From: Lachnospiraceae bacterium
GTDB taxonomy: Bacteria; Bacillota; Clostridia; Lachnospirales; Lachnospiraceae
Assembly: GCA_017521985.1 (NCBI GenBank)
Contig: JAFXAZ010000002.1
Coordinates: 1 to 64,000 of the forward strand
Length of the DNA stretch: 64,000 nucleotides
Direction of reading: 5' to 3'
In this document: positions 29,878 to 38,352 of the stretch, in pieces
Layout: each line of letters begins with the position of its first letter
Position numbering within the stretch: position 1 is the first letter of the stretch
Notes under the pieces: generated by a model
What the model was told of the DNA's origin: nothing
Database searches by the model: none
The model's input: only the letters and a program-made list of their open reading frames with translations
Made by a program: the position numbers and the translations under genes

Positions 29878-32064
29878 TTATATTACAAATGTATTTCTTC
29901 CTTCTTTTAACTCCAGTTCTTGTTCAAGATATTGAAATTTTGCACACACGTTGGCCGGTATCACGATGTCAAATTTCACCTTCTCGCCTACCTTCTCGTA
30001 TGCAACCGCAATTTCACCTTTTGGAACCCTCATACTTCCTTTCATATACCTAAACTTGGATACAGCCATTGGTGCAATGGTAACAGAATGATATCCTGCA
30101 CTTTCCTTGTCTTGCTTGATGCCAAGAAGATATTCAAAAAAATATGCGACAGGAGCACCAAACATCGGATGGTTGTGAGAACGGCTGCGATTAGAATCCC
30201 AGTATTCATGGAAGGTTGTAGCCCCAATCTGTCTCCAGTGTTCGTAGCCTTGTGCACCATTATTCATAAGTAAATCCACAGCAAGTTCTGCATTACCGTG
30301 TTCGAAAAGAATACGCACAAGTATATCTGTGGCAAAAATTCCCGTATCAAAGCAGCCGAGTTTTGTATAATAATCCACCACATTTTCATACGTTTTTTCA
30401 TTACCAAGTCCAAGGTCAACGGCATATGCATTGGCCCCCTGCACATTCATGACAAAATTTCCGTCAAAGGTATTAAAATATGCGGCTGTAATAGCTCGTT
30501 TTCTAAGCGCTATCTTTTCTTCGTATTCGCTGATATCCTCTTCTTTTCCAATCCATTTTGCAATCTCGCACATCTGCTGTAGTGATTTCACCATGAAATA
30601 GGTATTCACCATTGGAGCCGGAAGCATTACCTGTTGGTTATGGAATGTAATATCTCTGTCCGGGTACAAAATATTGGGGCCGCACCAGTCACCAAGGCAC
30701 CATTCTCCTTCCTTATCACTGGTCACTAAGCCAAACTCGGAATGTGCTTCTAGGTAATCTATATATCTGCGCATATTTCCATAGTACTTCCCTAGATATT
30801 CTATATTACCAAAATGTTTATACAACTGATAAGGGACTTCTACCATGGCACATCCCCATCCGCCCGGGCCGCCGCCGCTGCGGATATATGGCGCGGTATA
30901 CTGGATATGCCCGGACTTTAAATCTTGTCCGTCACAAATATCCTGAACCCATTTTTTATATATTTTTTCTGCATCCAACACAGAAAATACCGCATGAGCC
31001 GTCAATTGTCCGTCCCCTGTATATCCTCTGCGCTCCAAATGTGGGCAATCGGAAGGATGACCGGAATGCAAATTACAAAGCATGGTATGTATAAATGTTT
31101 TGTATATCCAGTTTAATGTTTCGTTATCACATTCAAAATGAGATGTTACCGGCACATCCGAATGAATTACCTTTACACAAACCGCTTCTGCGTCACCTTC
31201 TATATCAAAGTACCTAAATCCAAACCATGTAAACTCCGGTTGAACTTCCCGCCTAGTGCCATCGGATACCACAATAAAACGCTGGGAATGCTGATGGGTA
31301 AGGTCAAGTTCCCCATTTGGCAAGATTTCTTCTGAAAATCGCACCGTGATGGTTTCGCCTTTTTCCGCGTTGATTCTTATTACCGGCACGCCGGTGGTAT
31401 TCTTTCCGCAATCGTAGCAATTTCCAACTTTTTTCACAGGAAGTGTCTCAATATACGTATCCACCGGACAATCAGTCACACAATATTCCGTCTCCAGCCT
31501 TTCTGTAATGACGGCATTTTCCCAATTACTGTCATCGAAATCATAAGAAAGGGCAGCTTCTCTCTCTGTGGCACCTCGCTCTTCAAATCGGACAAATCTA
31601 CATGCCGTTACAGAGCCTGGTCCAATTTTACACTTCTCATCGGATACAAAAGACTCCGTCTTTCCCCCACACGCTACATCAATACAATAAATTGCTTTCG
31701 GCTTCCCAAAGGTCCTTGCATGATGGGTGTACCAACCGCCACCATATTGCATGACGATAACATTATTGCCCACTTTGACATAATTTGTTATATCAAACTG
31801 AGGCACATATACTCTATGTCCGGTCAACACTTCATCTTTTGGCTCACAGCTTGCTTCGTATTCTGAAGACAACGGCAAGAACGTATCCGGATTAATACAA
31901 ATTCCATTGATATAGCACTTAAAAAATCCAAGCCCCAATACATTCAGCGTAACTCTCTCATACATTTCCACATAGAATCTTCCTCTTAATATGGAGAACG
32001 TATCTGCATCACGCTCTTTCGCTCCAACCCACTTGGCATTCTTAAAATAAAAGTCCTGATTCAT
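29878..32064 (-). CDS. GH78 alpha-L-rhamnosidase
   Basis: 728 residues, no signal peptide. N-terminal beta domains contain FFKCYINGICINPDTFLP and VIVMQYGGGWYTHH. The (alpha/alpha)6 catalytic domain begins at about 310 with SGHPSDCPHLERRGYTGDGQLTAHAVF, the GH78 signature carrying acidic catalytic residues. GATTFHEYWDSNRSRSHNHPMFG holds the conserved Glu and His. A C-terminal beta-sandwich follows (YHSVTIAPMAVSKFRYMKGSMRVPKGEI). Start at 32064 has GAGGAG. It removes terminal rhamnose from plant or bacterial glycans and shares the operon with GH13. The AraC gene starting at 32154 is divergent and probably its regulator. Confidence 0.9.
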   Translation of the reverse strand: MNQDFYFKNAKWVGAKERDADTFSILRGRFYVEMYERVTLNVLGLGFFKCYINGICINPDTFLPLSSEYEASCEPKDEVLTGHRVYVPQFDITNYVKVGNNVIVMQYGGGWYTHHARTFGKPKAIYCIDVACGGKTESFVSDEKCKIGPGSVTACRFVRFEERGATEREAALSYDFDDSNWENAVITERLETEYCVTDCPVDTYIETLPVKKVGNCYDCGKNTTGVPVIRINAEKGETITVRFSEEILPNGELDLTHQHSQRFIVVSDGTRREVQPEFTWFGFRYFDIEGDAEAVCVKVIHSDVPVTSHFECDNETLNWIYKTFIHTMLCNLHSGHPSDCPHLERRGYTGDGQLTAHAVFSVLDAEKIYKKWVQDICDGQDLKSGHIQYTAPYIRSGGGPGGWGCAMVEVPYQLYKHFGNIEYLGKYYGNMRRYIDYLEAHSEFGLVTSDKEGEWCLGDWCGPNILYPDRDITFHNQQVMLPAPMVNTYFMVKSLQQMCEIAKWIGKEEDISEYEEKIALRKRAITAAYFNTFDGNFVMNVQGANAYAVDLGLGNEKTYENVVDYYTKLGCFDTGIFATDILVRILFEHGNAELAVDLLMNNGAQGYEHWRQIGATTFHEYWDSNRSRSHNHPMFGAPVAYFFEYLLGIKQDKESAGYHSVTIAPMAVSKFRYMKGSMRVPKGEIAVAYEKVGEKVKFDIVIPANVCAKFQYLEQELELKEGRNTFVI

Positions 32065-32153
32065 TGTTAATCTCCTCTTGACTTATATATTATCAGATTA
32101 TAAAATATAAAAAAGTACCTTATTTTTACTAAAAAGAATGGTGGTTTTTACAT

Positions 32154-33008
32154 ATGAAACAAAATTATCCAAACGTACACCGTATGCGAAAGGACATGTC
32201 CCAAAAACTTGTTATGATGCGCTATCAGCAAAATGACTTTCAGGAGCATGATCATCACTTTTTTGAACTTGCCTATATTACTTCCGGCTCTGCCGAGCAC
32301 ACCTTAAACGGTACTCGCAGTATTTTAAAACCAAATGATTTTTTCTTTATTGACTTGGGGAGTTATCACAGCTTTGAACATTCCCAGAATTTAGAACTGA
32401 TTAATTGCCTGTTTGTTCCGGAATTTATTGACGAAACCCTGCAAGGATGCGAATCCCTGGATGCACTTTTGCACTCCTCTATGATTCGCTACTCCAGGCT
32501 GACCGTGGGACAAACCTGGGCAGACCGCATTTTTCATGACGAAAGCGGCAAAATCGGCACCCTTTTAAGTGAAATGGTAGACGAGTACGAAAAAAAGAAG
32601 TTCGGCAGCAATGAAATTTTCCGCTGCCATTTAAAAGAAATTTTAATTTTTACTTTACGCATGCTGGTACAGCCTGCCAAAGCCTACTCTGATTCTATTA
32701 TCAACGAAGTAATAAGCTTTGTAAATAAACATTATCATAAACCGCTTACCCTGCAAACCTTCTGCGACCAAACCCATTACAACCTTTCTTACATCAGCAG
32801 ACGATTCAAGCAGGAAACCGGAATGACTTTTCGCGAATATGTGCAAAAAATACGCATAGAAAAAGCCTGTGAGCTACTTGCAGGAAGTGACATGACTGTC
32901 AGTGAAATTGCAAGAGCCGTAGGCTATGATGATATACAATTCTTCCACTCCGTCTTTAAAAGGCTACTGCATATGACACCAAAAGAATATAAAAAACTAA
33001 GCCGCTGA
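32154..33008 (+). CDS. AraC-family regulator of the GH78-GH13 operon
   Basis: 284 residues. The N-terminal cupin-like domain reads QNDFQEHDHHFFELAYITSGSAEHTLNG, and the C-terminal AraC domain ends VGYDDIQFFHSVFKRLLHMTPKEYKKL. Start at ATG 32154 with GGTGG upstream. It is divergent from the GH78 gene across an 89-bp AT-rich region, the usual arrangement for a local activator responding to rhamnose-containing products. The gene ends 8 bp from the convergent acetyltransferase gene. Confidence 0.88.
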   Translation: MKQNYPNVHRMRKDMSQKLVMMRYQQNDFQEHDHHFFELAYITSGSAEHTLNGTRSILKPNDFFFIDLGSYHSFEHSQNLELINCLFVPEFIDETLQGCESLDALLHSSMIRYSRLTVGQTWADRIFHDESGKIGTLLSEMVDEYEKKKFGSNEIFRCHLKEILIFTLRMLVQPAKAYSDSIINEVISFVNKHYHKPLTLQTFCDQTHYNLSYISRRFKQETGMTFREYVQKIRIEKACELLAGSDMTVSEIARAVGYDDIQFFHSVFKRLLHMTPKEYKKLSR

Positions 33009-33016
33009 TATTTTTT

Positions 33017-33769
33017 TCAAAACATCCCTTTTGCACTTACTTTTTCGTATACTTTTTTAGAGGCAATGTTTTCTGTACTTATATTTACAAATACTTCTTC
33101 TGCGTAATCACATTCTTTACAGTAATCCAATACCGCCAGGCAGCTTTCTGTTGCATATCCCTTGCCGCGGTATTTCGGTAAAATAGCATAGCCAAGGCAC
33201 AGTTTCTCCCCTTGCAATTCTAGCCCTGCACGGCCAATACATCGTCCACTGGCTTTTTCTACTACAGACCACATGCCATACTCATAAAAGGCATATTGCC
33301 CTGCCTGATACTGGGCGATATATCGCCTATATTCTGCAATATCTGCTTCTCTGTCACCACATAGTTCTACCGGAGGCATTTCCAAATAGGTTCCACATGC
33401 CTCATCCTGATACAGTTCCAAAAAAGCTTCCGCATCCTCTTCCACGCTTTCCCGGATAACCAGCCGCTCCGTTTCTGCAATTAGCACCGGCACACCAATA
33501 TGCTTGCACCAAATTCTACGAAAATACGCCTGCGGAAGCTCATCAGCATCTATGCATACATGCTCATACTGCGTTACTGCTTCTTCCTTGCAAATTGCTT
33601 CCGCAACTTCCTCATCATTTAGTCCCTGAAGATGTTTTAATTCCGCCATGACACAGTAACCTTTTGCCTGAAGCTCCAGCAACTTGTCATCAGGTTCATC
33701 TACAATAACATAATCTGAAGATACTTCTTTTATGAAATTATCTAAGTTATATATTTTAATCATTTGCAT
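33017..33769 (-). CDS. GNAT acetyltransferase with an extra N-terminal domain
   Basis: About 250 residues. Residues from about 120 on form a GNAT domain: TERLVIRESVEEDAEAFLELYQDEACGTYLE, then motif A LGYAILPKYRGKGYATES for acetyl-CoA, and the motif B region NISTENIASKKVYEKVSAKG. The first 110 residues form a separate alpha/beta segment I do not recognise. No strong ribosome binding site is visible, and the start (33769 or 33763) overlaps the 3' end of the LysR gene, so translation is probably coupled. The acceptor is unknown; the form resembles ribosomal-protein N-acetyltransferase RimJ/RimL-like enzymes. Confidence 0.75.
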   Translation of the reverse strand: MQMIKIYNLDNFIKEVSSDYVIVDEPDDKLLELQAKGYCVMAELKHLQGLNDEEVAEAICKEEAVTQYEHVCIDADELPQAYFRRIWCKHIGVPVLIAETERLVIRESVEEDAEAFLELYQDEACGTYLEMPPVELCGDREADIAEYRRYIAQYQAGQYAFYEYGMWSVVEKASGRCIGRAGLELQGEKLCLGYAILPKYRGKGYATESCLAVLDYCKECDYAEEVFVNISTENIASKKVYEKVSAKGMF

Positions 33770-34625
33770 ACTCTGTTTGTCTGCCAAGAAATTGCTCCGA
33801 ATACTTCTTGGCATTTGTGTTTCGTGTATAGACCACATGAAATGCATGCGGTTCCGTTATTCCATCGACGGTAAAAGTTCCAATATTTTCTTCATTAGAA
33901 ACAACAGAATGGTATAAAAAGCTAATACCAATTCCATCCGCTACTAATGCTTTAATAGAAACAAAACTACTGATGGATACTTCCCTAAAAAAGTCGCTCA
34001 GTTCATATCCCGAGGCCATCAGTCGCTCCTCAAAAATGCGACGAGTACCAGACCCCTCTTCACGAACAATGATAGTTTCGCTCAGCAGTTCCTCAATCCC
34101 AATATGCTTTCCGCATAAAGGACTATTTTTGGCACAAATTCCAACAAAAGGCTCCATTCGCAGCAAATAGGAATCATACTTTGTTTTGCTGAAAGTACCT
34201 TCAATGACAGCAAAATCCAACTGATTCTCATCCAACATTTGCAAAAGATGCTTTGTGTTATCCACTACAAGAGAAAGCTCATGACTGGAGTGACTGAGAT
34301 AATTCTTGATTGCATCAATCAACACATAGTCACCTATAGTCTTTGTCGCGCCAATTCGTAACTTCAGGCGCTTCTTATCCGCAATAGCCAGCTGTAGTTC
34401 TTCAAACTGATATTGCTGAGAAATCGCATATCGTTCTAAAAGCAGGCATTTTTCTGTCTTGTGCAAGGTATGTCCATCGTAATAAAACAGCTTTGTTTGC
34501 AAGGATTGTTCCAAGGATTGAATTTGCTTTGTCACAGCCGGTTGCGAAAGATGAAGGCGTTCTGCAGCCAGTCGGTAATTCATTGTTTGACAAAGAGCGA
34601 GAAATGTATATAGTTTCTGTTCCAT
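33756..34625 (-). CDS. LysR-family regulator, partner of YeiH
   Basis: 289 residues from ATG 34625 (GAGGAGG six bases upstream). The N-terminal winged helix reads LAAERLHLSQPAVTKQIQSLEQSLQTKLF, and the C-terminal type 2 periplasmic-binding fold includes IIVREEGSGTRRIFEERLMASGYEL. It is divergent from a YeiH-family transporter gene across 112 bp. That pairing is widespread, and such regulators (YeiE/CysB-like subgroup) control the transporter. A dyad centred near 34690 is the likely binding site. The end overlaps the GNAT start. Confidence 0.9.
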   Translation of the reverse strand: MEQKLYTFLALCQTMNYRLAAERLHLSQPAVTKQIQSLEQSLQTKLFYYDGHTLHKTEKCLLLERYAISQQYQFEELQLAIADKKRLKLRIGATKTIGDYVLIDAIKNYLSHSSHELSLVVDNTKHLLQMLDENQLDFAVIEGTFSKTKYDSYLLRMEPFVGICAKNSPLCGKHIGIEELLSETIIVREEGSGTRRIFEERLMASGYELSDFFREVSISSFVSIKALVADGIGISFLYHSVVSNEENIGTFTVDGITEPHAFHVVYTRNTNAKKYSEQFLGRQTEYAND

Positions 34626-34676
34626 GTGTCCTCCTCTGATAACAAATTGGAATTGCGCCATTCCATATAATGATTT

Positions 34677-34704
34677 TATTTTATCATGTATTAGTGATAA
34701 AATA
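34677..34704. promoter_or_regulatory. Candidate LysR binding site in the lysR-yeiH intergenic region
   Basis: A perfect 10-bp inverted repeat, TATTTTATCA (34677-34686) and TGATAAAATA (34695-34704), separated by 8 bases. The dyad with A/T-rich arms midway between divergent lysR and yeiH suits a LysR recognition box. Confidence 0.55.
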
Positions 34705-34737
34705 AAGCCAATATATGGAAATTAAAGGAGATGTATT

Positions 34738-35763
34738 ATGCAAACGAAAACCAAAAACCACAGTATGTTTATATTAGGTGTCGCTATATGCTTTGCGGTA
34801 GCCGGTCTGTCAGTACTTTTAGAAAAGCTGATTCCCGGAGAACTGCTGGGCGCATCTATCATTGCTCTATTTATGGGTACCATCATCAATAGCTTTTTCC
34901 ATCCGGCATGGATGAAGCCAGCTTTGAAATTCACATCAAAAAAAGTCTTAAAGGGCGCCATCATTCTTTTAGGAGCCTCCCTTAGTGTAAACACGATTCT
35001 TTCCGTAGGTAAGATGACCTTTTTTGTTATGATTTTCACCTTTGCTATGTGTTTTGGAGGTGGCTATTTCATCCGTAAGCTTTTTGGATTGAATTGGAAG
35101 CTGAGTAATCTGATTTCTGCAGGAACCGGAATCTGCGGTGGATCTGCCGTAGCAGCAATCGCTCCGGTAATTGACGCCGATGACAAAGACATCGCCTTTG
35201 CCATGTCCTCTACCTTCCTTTTCGACATGATAATGATCGCACTCTATCCCCTTATGGGCAAGGCTCTGGGAATGTCCGACATTGCCTATGGTATCTGGGC
35301 AGGAACCTCTGTAAATGATACAGCCAGTGTAGTCGCTTCCGGATATGCTTTTTCTGAGATTGCAGGTGACTTCGCCACAATGGTTAAGCTTACCCGAACC
35401 ATTGCGATTATTCCTACCGTGTTGGTGTTTGCCTATATTGGCACTCGTATCAAGCAAAAAGAGATGAAAGAGGCAAACAATGGCCAGAAAGTCAATCTGA
35501 TGAAGATTATCCCATGGTTTATTGGTGGTTTCCTTCTGCTGGCTATTTTGAATAGTGTGGGATGCATCCCGGTAGCAGTATCCGGTATCCTGAAAAAGAC
35601 CAGCAAGTTTTTAATGGTCAGCGCCTTGGCTGCCATTGGTTTGGGCACCAGTATAACCGACTTCAAGAAAGCCGGTCTTGCACCTATGTTCTACGGAATC
35701 ACCATTGATACTCTGGTAACATTAACAGCACTTATTGTTATTTGGTGTATGGGGTTAATGTAA
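34738..35763 (+). CDS. YeiH-family (UPF0324) membrane protein
   Basis: 341 residues with about ten membrane helices; motifs FKKAGLAPMFYGITIDTLVTL and ISAGTGICGGSAVAAIAPVIDADDKDIAFA are family signatures. AGTSVNDTASVVASGYAFS is another. The family is an uncharacterised putative sulfate/sulfonate exporter or importer. AAGGAG lies seven bases before ATG 34738. It is regulated by the divergent LysR gene. Its last 26 bp overlap the end of the convergent DUF3021 gene. Confidence 0.88.
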   Translation: MQTKTKNHSMFILGVAICFAVAGLSVLLEKLIPGELLGASIIALFMGTIINSFFHPAWMKPALKFTSKKVLKGAIILLGASLSVNTILSVGKMTFFVMIFTFAMCFGGGYFIRKLFGLNWKLSNLISAGTGICGGSAVAAIAPVIDADDKDIAFAMSSTFLFDMIMIALYPLMGKALGMSDIAYGIWAGTSVNDTASVVASGYAFSEIAGDFATMVKLTRTIAIIPTVLVFAYIGTRIKQKEMKEANNGQKVNLMKIIPWFIGGFLLLAILNSVGCIPVAVSGILKKTSKFLMVSALAAIGLGTSITDFKKAGLAPMFYGITIDTLVTLTALIVIWCMGLM

Positions 35764-36202
35764 TTGTCTCTACATTTTGTTGTTTTTGCCTTAACATTAT
35801 ATTGAGCTTTTCTGTATTCCTTTTGATTATGGAATAAATAATCGCCCAAATCACTAAATACCCAAAAGCAAAAATACCGGAGAAGACTAAGATTGGCGTA
35901 ACGCCCCATTCCAGCCAGTCGTTGATTAAATACGTAACCAAATAGCTGATGTACAAAACGCCGCCATGAATCAAAATTGCTACCATCAGGGGCAATCGTT
36001 CTATCTGATAGATGACGTTCATGCCGCCTGCAATAAAGGCAAGTGCAGATAAGGAAAATATGCCAAGGCAAACCTGATTTATCGTCAAAGTCTCTACATC
36101 AGCTTGATGCTGCAAAATCAGATAGAGTATCGCCAAAACAACCGGTCCCAAACCACAAGCTATAAATCCCCGGCGAAAAAATTCTGAAATAATCCTTTTC
36201 AT
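35738..36202 (-). CDS. DUF3021-family membrane protein
   Basis: 154 residues, four predicted helices (for example GFIACGLGPVVLAILYLIL and LMVAILIHGGVLYISYLVTYLI). DUF3021 proteins pair with LytTR regulators and are thought to tune them at the membrane. The start overlaps the LytTR stop by 4 bp (ATGA), so they are coupled. It ends the four-gene operon that begins with an ABC ATPase, and overlaps the convergent YeiH gene by 26 bp. Confidence 0.85.
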   Translation of the reverse strand: MKRIISEFFRRGFIACGLGPVVLAILYLILQHQADVETLTINQVCLGIFSLSALAFIAGGMNVIYQIERLPLMVAILIHGGVLYISYLVTYLINDWLEWGVTPILVFSGIFAFGYLVIWAIIYSIIKRNTEKLNIMLRQKQQNVETITLTPYTK

Positions 36203-36642
36203 ATACCTTCATACCTCCTTTTAATTTCTGCGAAGCAACGTCTGGAAACATATTCCCGATAGCCGCACCGAAACACGGCATCCACACCGCCGCTGAAGGC
36301 TGCATCAAATCGCAGAATACGATGTTCATTGGCAAGGGTAGATTTGTTAATACGTATGAAATAAGAGGGCAAAACCTCCTCCAAATCACGGAGCCTGCCC
36401 TTGAGTAAAAAGTGGTTGCCATCCGTATCAATGGCAATCACTTTTCTGTCAAGAATGGTAATACACTCTATTTCCCTAAAGGATAGCTTTCGCATCTCGT
36501 CATCTCTATATCCCATAAGACTGTCTGCTCCGGAAAAGCTACGAACAAGATTTTCTATCTCCTGTGTCAGAGAAGAAGGTGCATGTACAATTGCTATTAT
36601 TTCTTCTTCTACATGTTTGTCGATAATGAGTTTATACTTCAT
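36199..36642 (-). CDS. LytTR-domain DNA-binding regulator
   Basis: 147 residues: a short N-terminal segment (about 1-45) and a LytTR domain with FREIECITILDRKVIAIDTDG, RDLEEVLPSYFIRINKSTLAN and REYVSRRCFAEIKRRYEGI. There is no receiver domain, so it is not a classical response regulator; the DUF3021 partner is the likely signal input. It lies 12 bp behind the ABC permease gene. By analogy with such cassettes it probably controls this ABC operon. Confidence 0.87.
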   Translation of the reverse strand: MKYKLIIDKHVEEEIIAIVHAPSSLTQEIENLVRSFSGADSLMGYRDDEMRKLSFREIECITILDRKVIAIDTDGNHFLLKGRLRDLEEVLPSYFIRINKSTLANEHRILRFDAAFSGGVDAVFRCGYREYVSRRCFAEIKRRYEGI

Positions 36643-36654
36643 CGTCTTAAATCC

Positions 36655-37386
36655 TTACTGTTTTTTCATTTGCCCAAGGAAGCAGAATACTGCCACCACT
36701 GTAGCAAATACACTATAAATAATAATAGGCATAATATGGGATGCCGCGGCCTCAAAATCACCATGAAATAACGCTTTTTCCAACTCTGCTGCGTGCACAA
36801 ATGGTAATACATTTGCCAATTTCTCAAAAAAGCCTCCCACCAGCTCCAAATCAAACCACACTCCGGATAGCCATGCAGAGAGATTAGTTAGTAATGCACC
36901 GCAAATACCGCCAACCTGCTTCACGCCTAAAATACTGCCGAACAAAAGTCCCAGTGCAATATTGAAAATAGCCATAGGGATTATCCCAATAACAGCATAA
37001 ATAATATTTATACTAAAAGTCAAGCCCAAAGGAATCGCAAACAGATAACAGATAATCGTTTGTCCAAGGGCGATAGGTAAAATCGGGAGCATATATCCTA
37101 TGATAAAGTCCAATCCCGTAAGCGGTGTGGTGTACAATCTCTGTAAGAGGGCACTTTCCCGGTCTTTGGCAATCAGCGTTGCGGAAAAAAGTGTCATGAA
37201 CGATAGTCCAAATACGGTAATGCCCGGAGTCAGTGTGTCGATTTCAAACAAGCTCACCGGAATGTTTGCCTGCAAGCTACTCAGAAGCAACAGTAAGACC
37301 AAAGGAAACCCCAGTCCAAAACCGAGATTGATTGGGTCACGCAAAATCTCTTTTGTGCATCTTTTAGCAAACGTCATCATTCTCAT
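36655..37386 (-). CDS. ABC-2 type transporter permease
   Basis: 243 residues with about six membrane helices. The early KRCTKEILRDPINLGFGLGFPLVLLLLL and the FGLSFMTLFSATLIAKDRESALLQRLYTTPL motif are typical ABC-2 features. The start overlaps the ATPase stop by 4 bp. With the ATPase it forms an exporter for drugs, lipids or peptides; substrate unknown. Confidence 0.87.
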   Translation of the reverse strand: MRMMTFAKRCTKEILRDPINLGFGLGFPLVLLLLLSSLQANIPVSLFEIDTLTPGITVFGLSFMTLFSATLIAKDRESALLQRLYTTPLTGLDFIIGYMLPILPIALGQTIICYLFAIPLGLTFSINIIYAVIGIIPMAIFNIALGLLFGSILGVKQVGGICGALLTNLSAWLSGVWFDLELVGGFFEKLANVLPFVHAAELEKALFHGDFEAAASHIMPIIIYSVFATVVAVFCFLGQMKKQ

Positions 37387-38111
37387 AACGCACCCTCCTT
37401 TACAATAGAAACGAATGCTGTTTCAAAATCATTGGTGTGAGCCTTCCTGTTCAATTCTTCTACCGTTCCTACCGCAAGAAGGTGGCCGCTTTTCATAATA
37501 CCAATACGGTCTGAAAGTGCCTCTGCTTCTTCCATATAATGTGTAGTCAGAATAATTGTTATCTTGCCTTTCAAAGAGTAAATCACTTCCCAGAGGTCAT
37601 GCCTTGCAATGACATCCAAGCCAAGAGTAGGTTCATCCAAAAATAGAATTTGGGGTTCACTAATCAGTGCCATTGCAATGCTGACACGGCGTTGGAAGCC
37701 ACCGGATAACTTGCCGGCTTTCCTCTGCAAAACGGTATCCAAGGTAAATTGCTCTGAAAGTTCTCTAATCTTTGCTTTCGTTTTTTCTTTCGAAAACCCA
37801 TGAATGCCACAGATTAGTTCCAAGTTTTCTTTCACAGAAAGATTTGGAGCAACCGCGGTCTCCTGAGGAGATACACCAATCAGCCGCTTCACCTGTTCCG
37901 GCTCCTTTGTAATGCTGTAGCCACCTACAATGGCATCCCCACTCGTAGGTTTGGTCAGACAGGAAAGCATTTTGATAGTCGTGGTTTTTCCTGCACCATT
38001 AACGCCCAACAGGGAAAATAATTCACCCTGCTGAATTTCCAAATTAAGATTGTCCACCGCAGTCAGATTTTTGTACCGCTTGACAAGTCCCATTGTTTTA
38101 ATTGCTTGCAT
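37383..38111 (-). CDS. ABC transporter ATP-binding protein
   Basis: 242 residues: Walker A GVNGAGKTTTI, signature LSGGFQRRVSIA, Walker B ILFLDEPTLGLD, and the switch His in TTHYMEEAE. CcmA/DrrA-type exporter ATPase. First gene of the ABC-permease-LytTR-DUF3021 operon. The upstream 240 bp separates it from a divergent PHP gene and should hold both promoters. Confidence 0.93.
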   Translation of the reverse strand: MQAIKTMGLVKRYKNLTAVDNLNLEIQQGELFSLLGVNGAGKTTTIKMLSCLTKPTSGDAIVGGYSITKEPEQVKRLIGVSPQETAVAPNLSVKENLELICGIHGFSKEKTKAKIRELSEQFTLDTVLQRKAGKLSGGFQRRVSIAMALISEPQILFLDEPTLGLDVIARHDLWEVIYSLKGKITIILTTHYMEEAEALSDRIGIMKSGHLLAVGTVEELNRKAHTNDFETAFVSIVKEGAL

Positions 38112-38352
38112 TTGCGTTATCCTCCATTTTTCTTTGTGATTATCATCATAGCAAATAAAAATGGAGAAATGTTGATTTTTGCTTGTTCGGTCGTTTCCGG
38201 TGTCTCATCGGTTAATCGATTCCTTTTTAAAACAGTATTATCCTTGAACTAGCCAAAATATTAGATTTTCAGAGAAGAGATTGTATGATAAAATAATAAA
38301 AACAATACTTATTATCTTGTCGCCCCTAGGAGGCGGCAGAACGGAGATTAAA

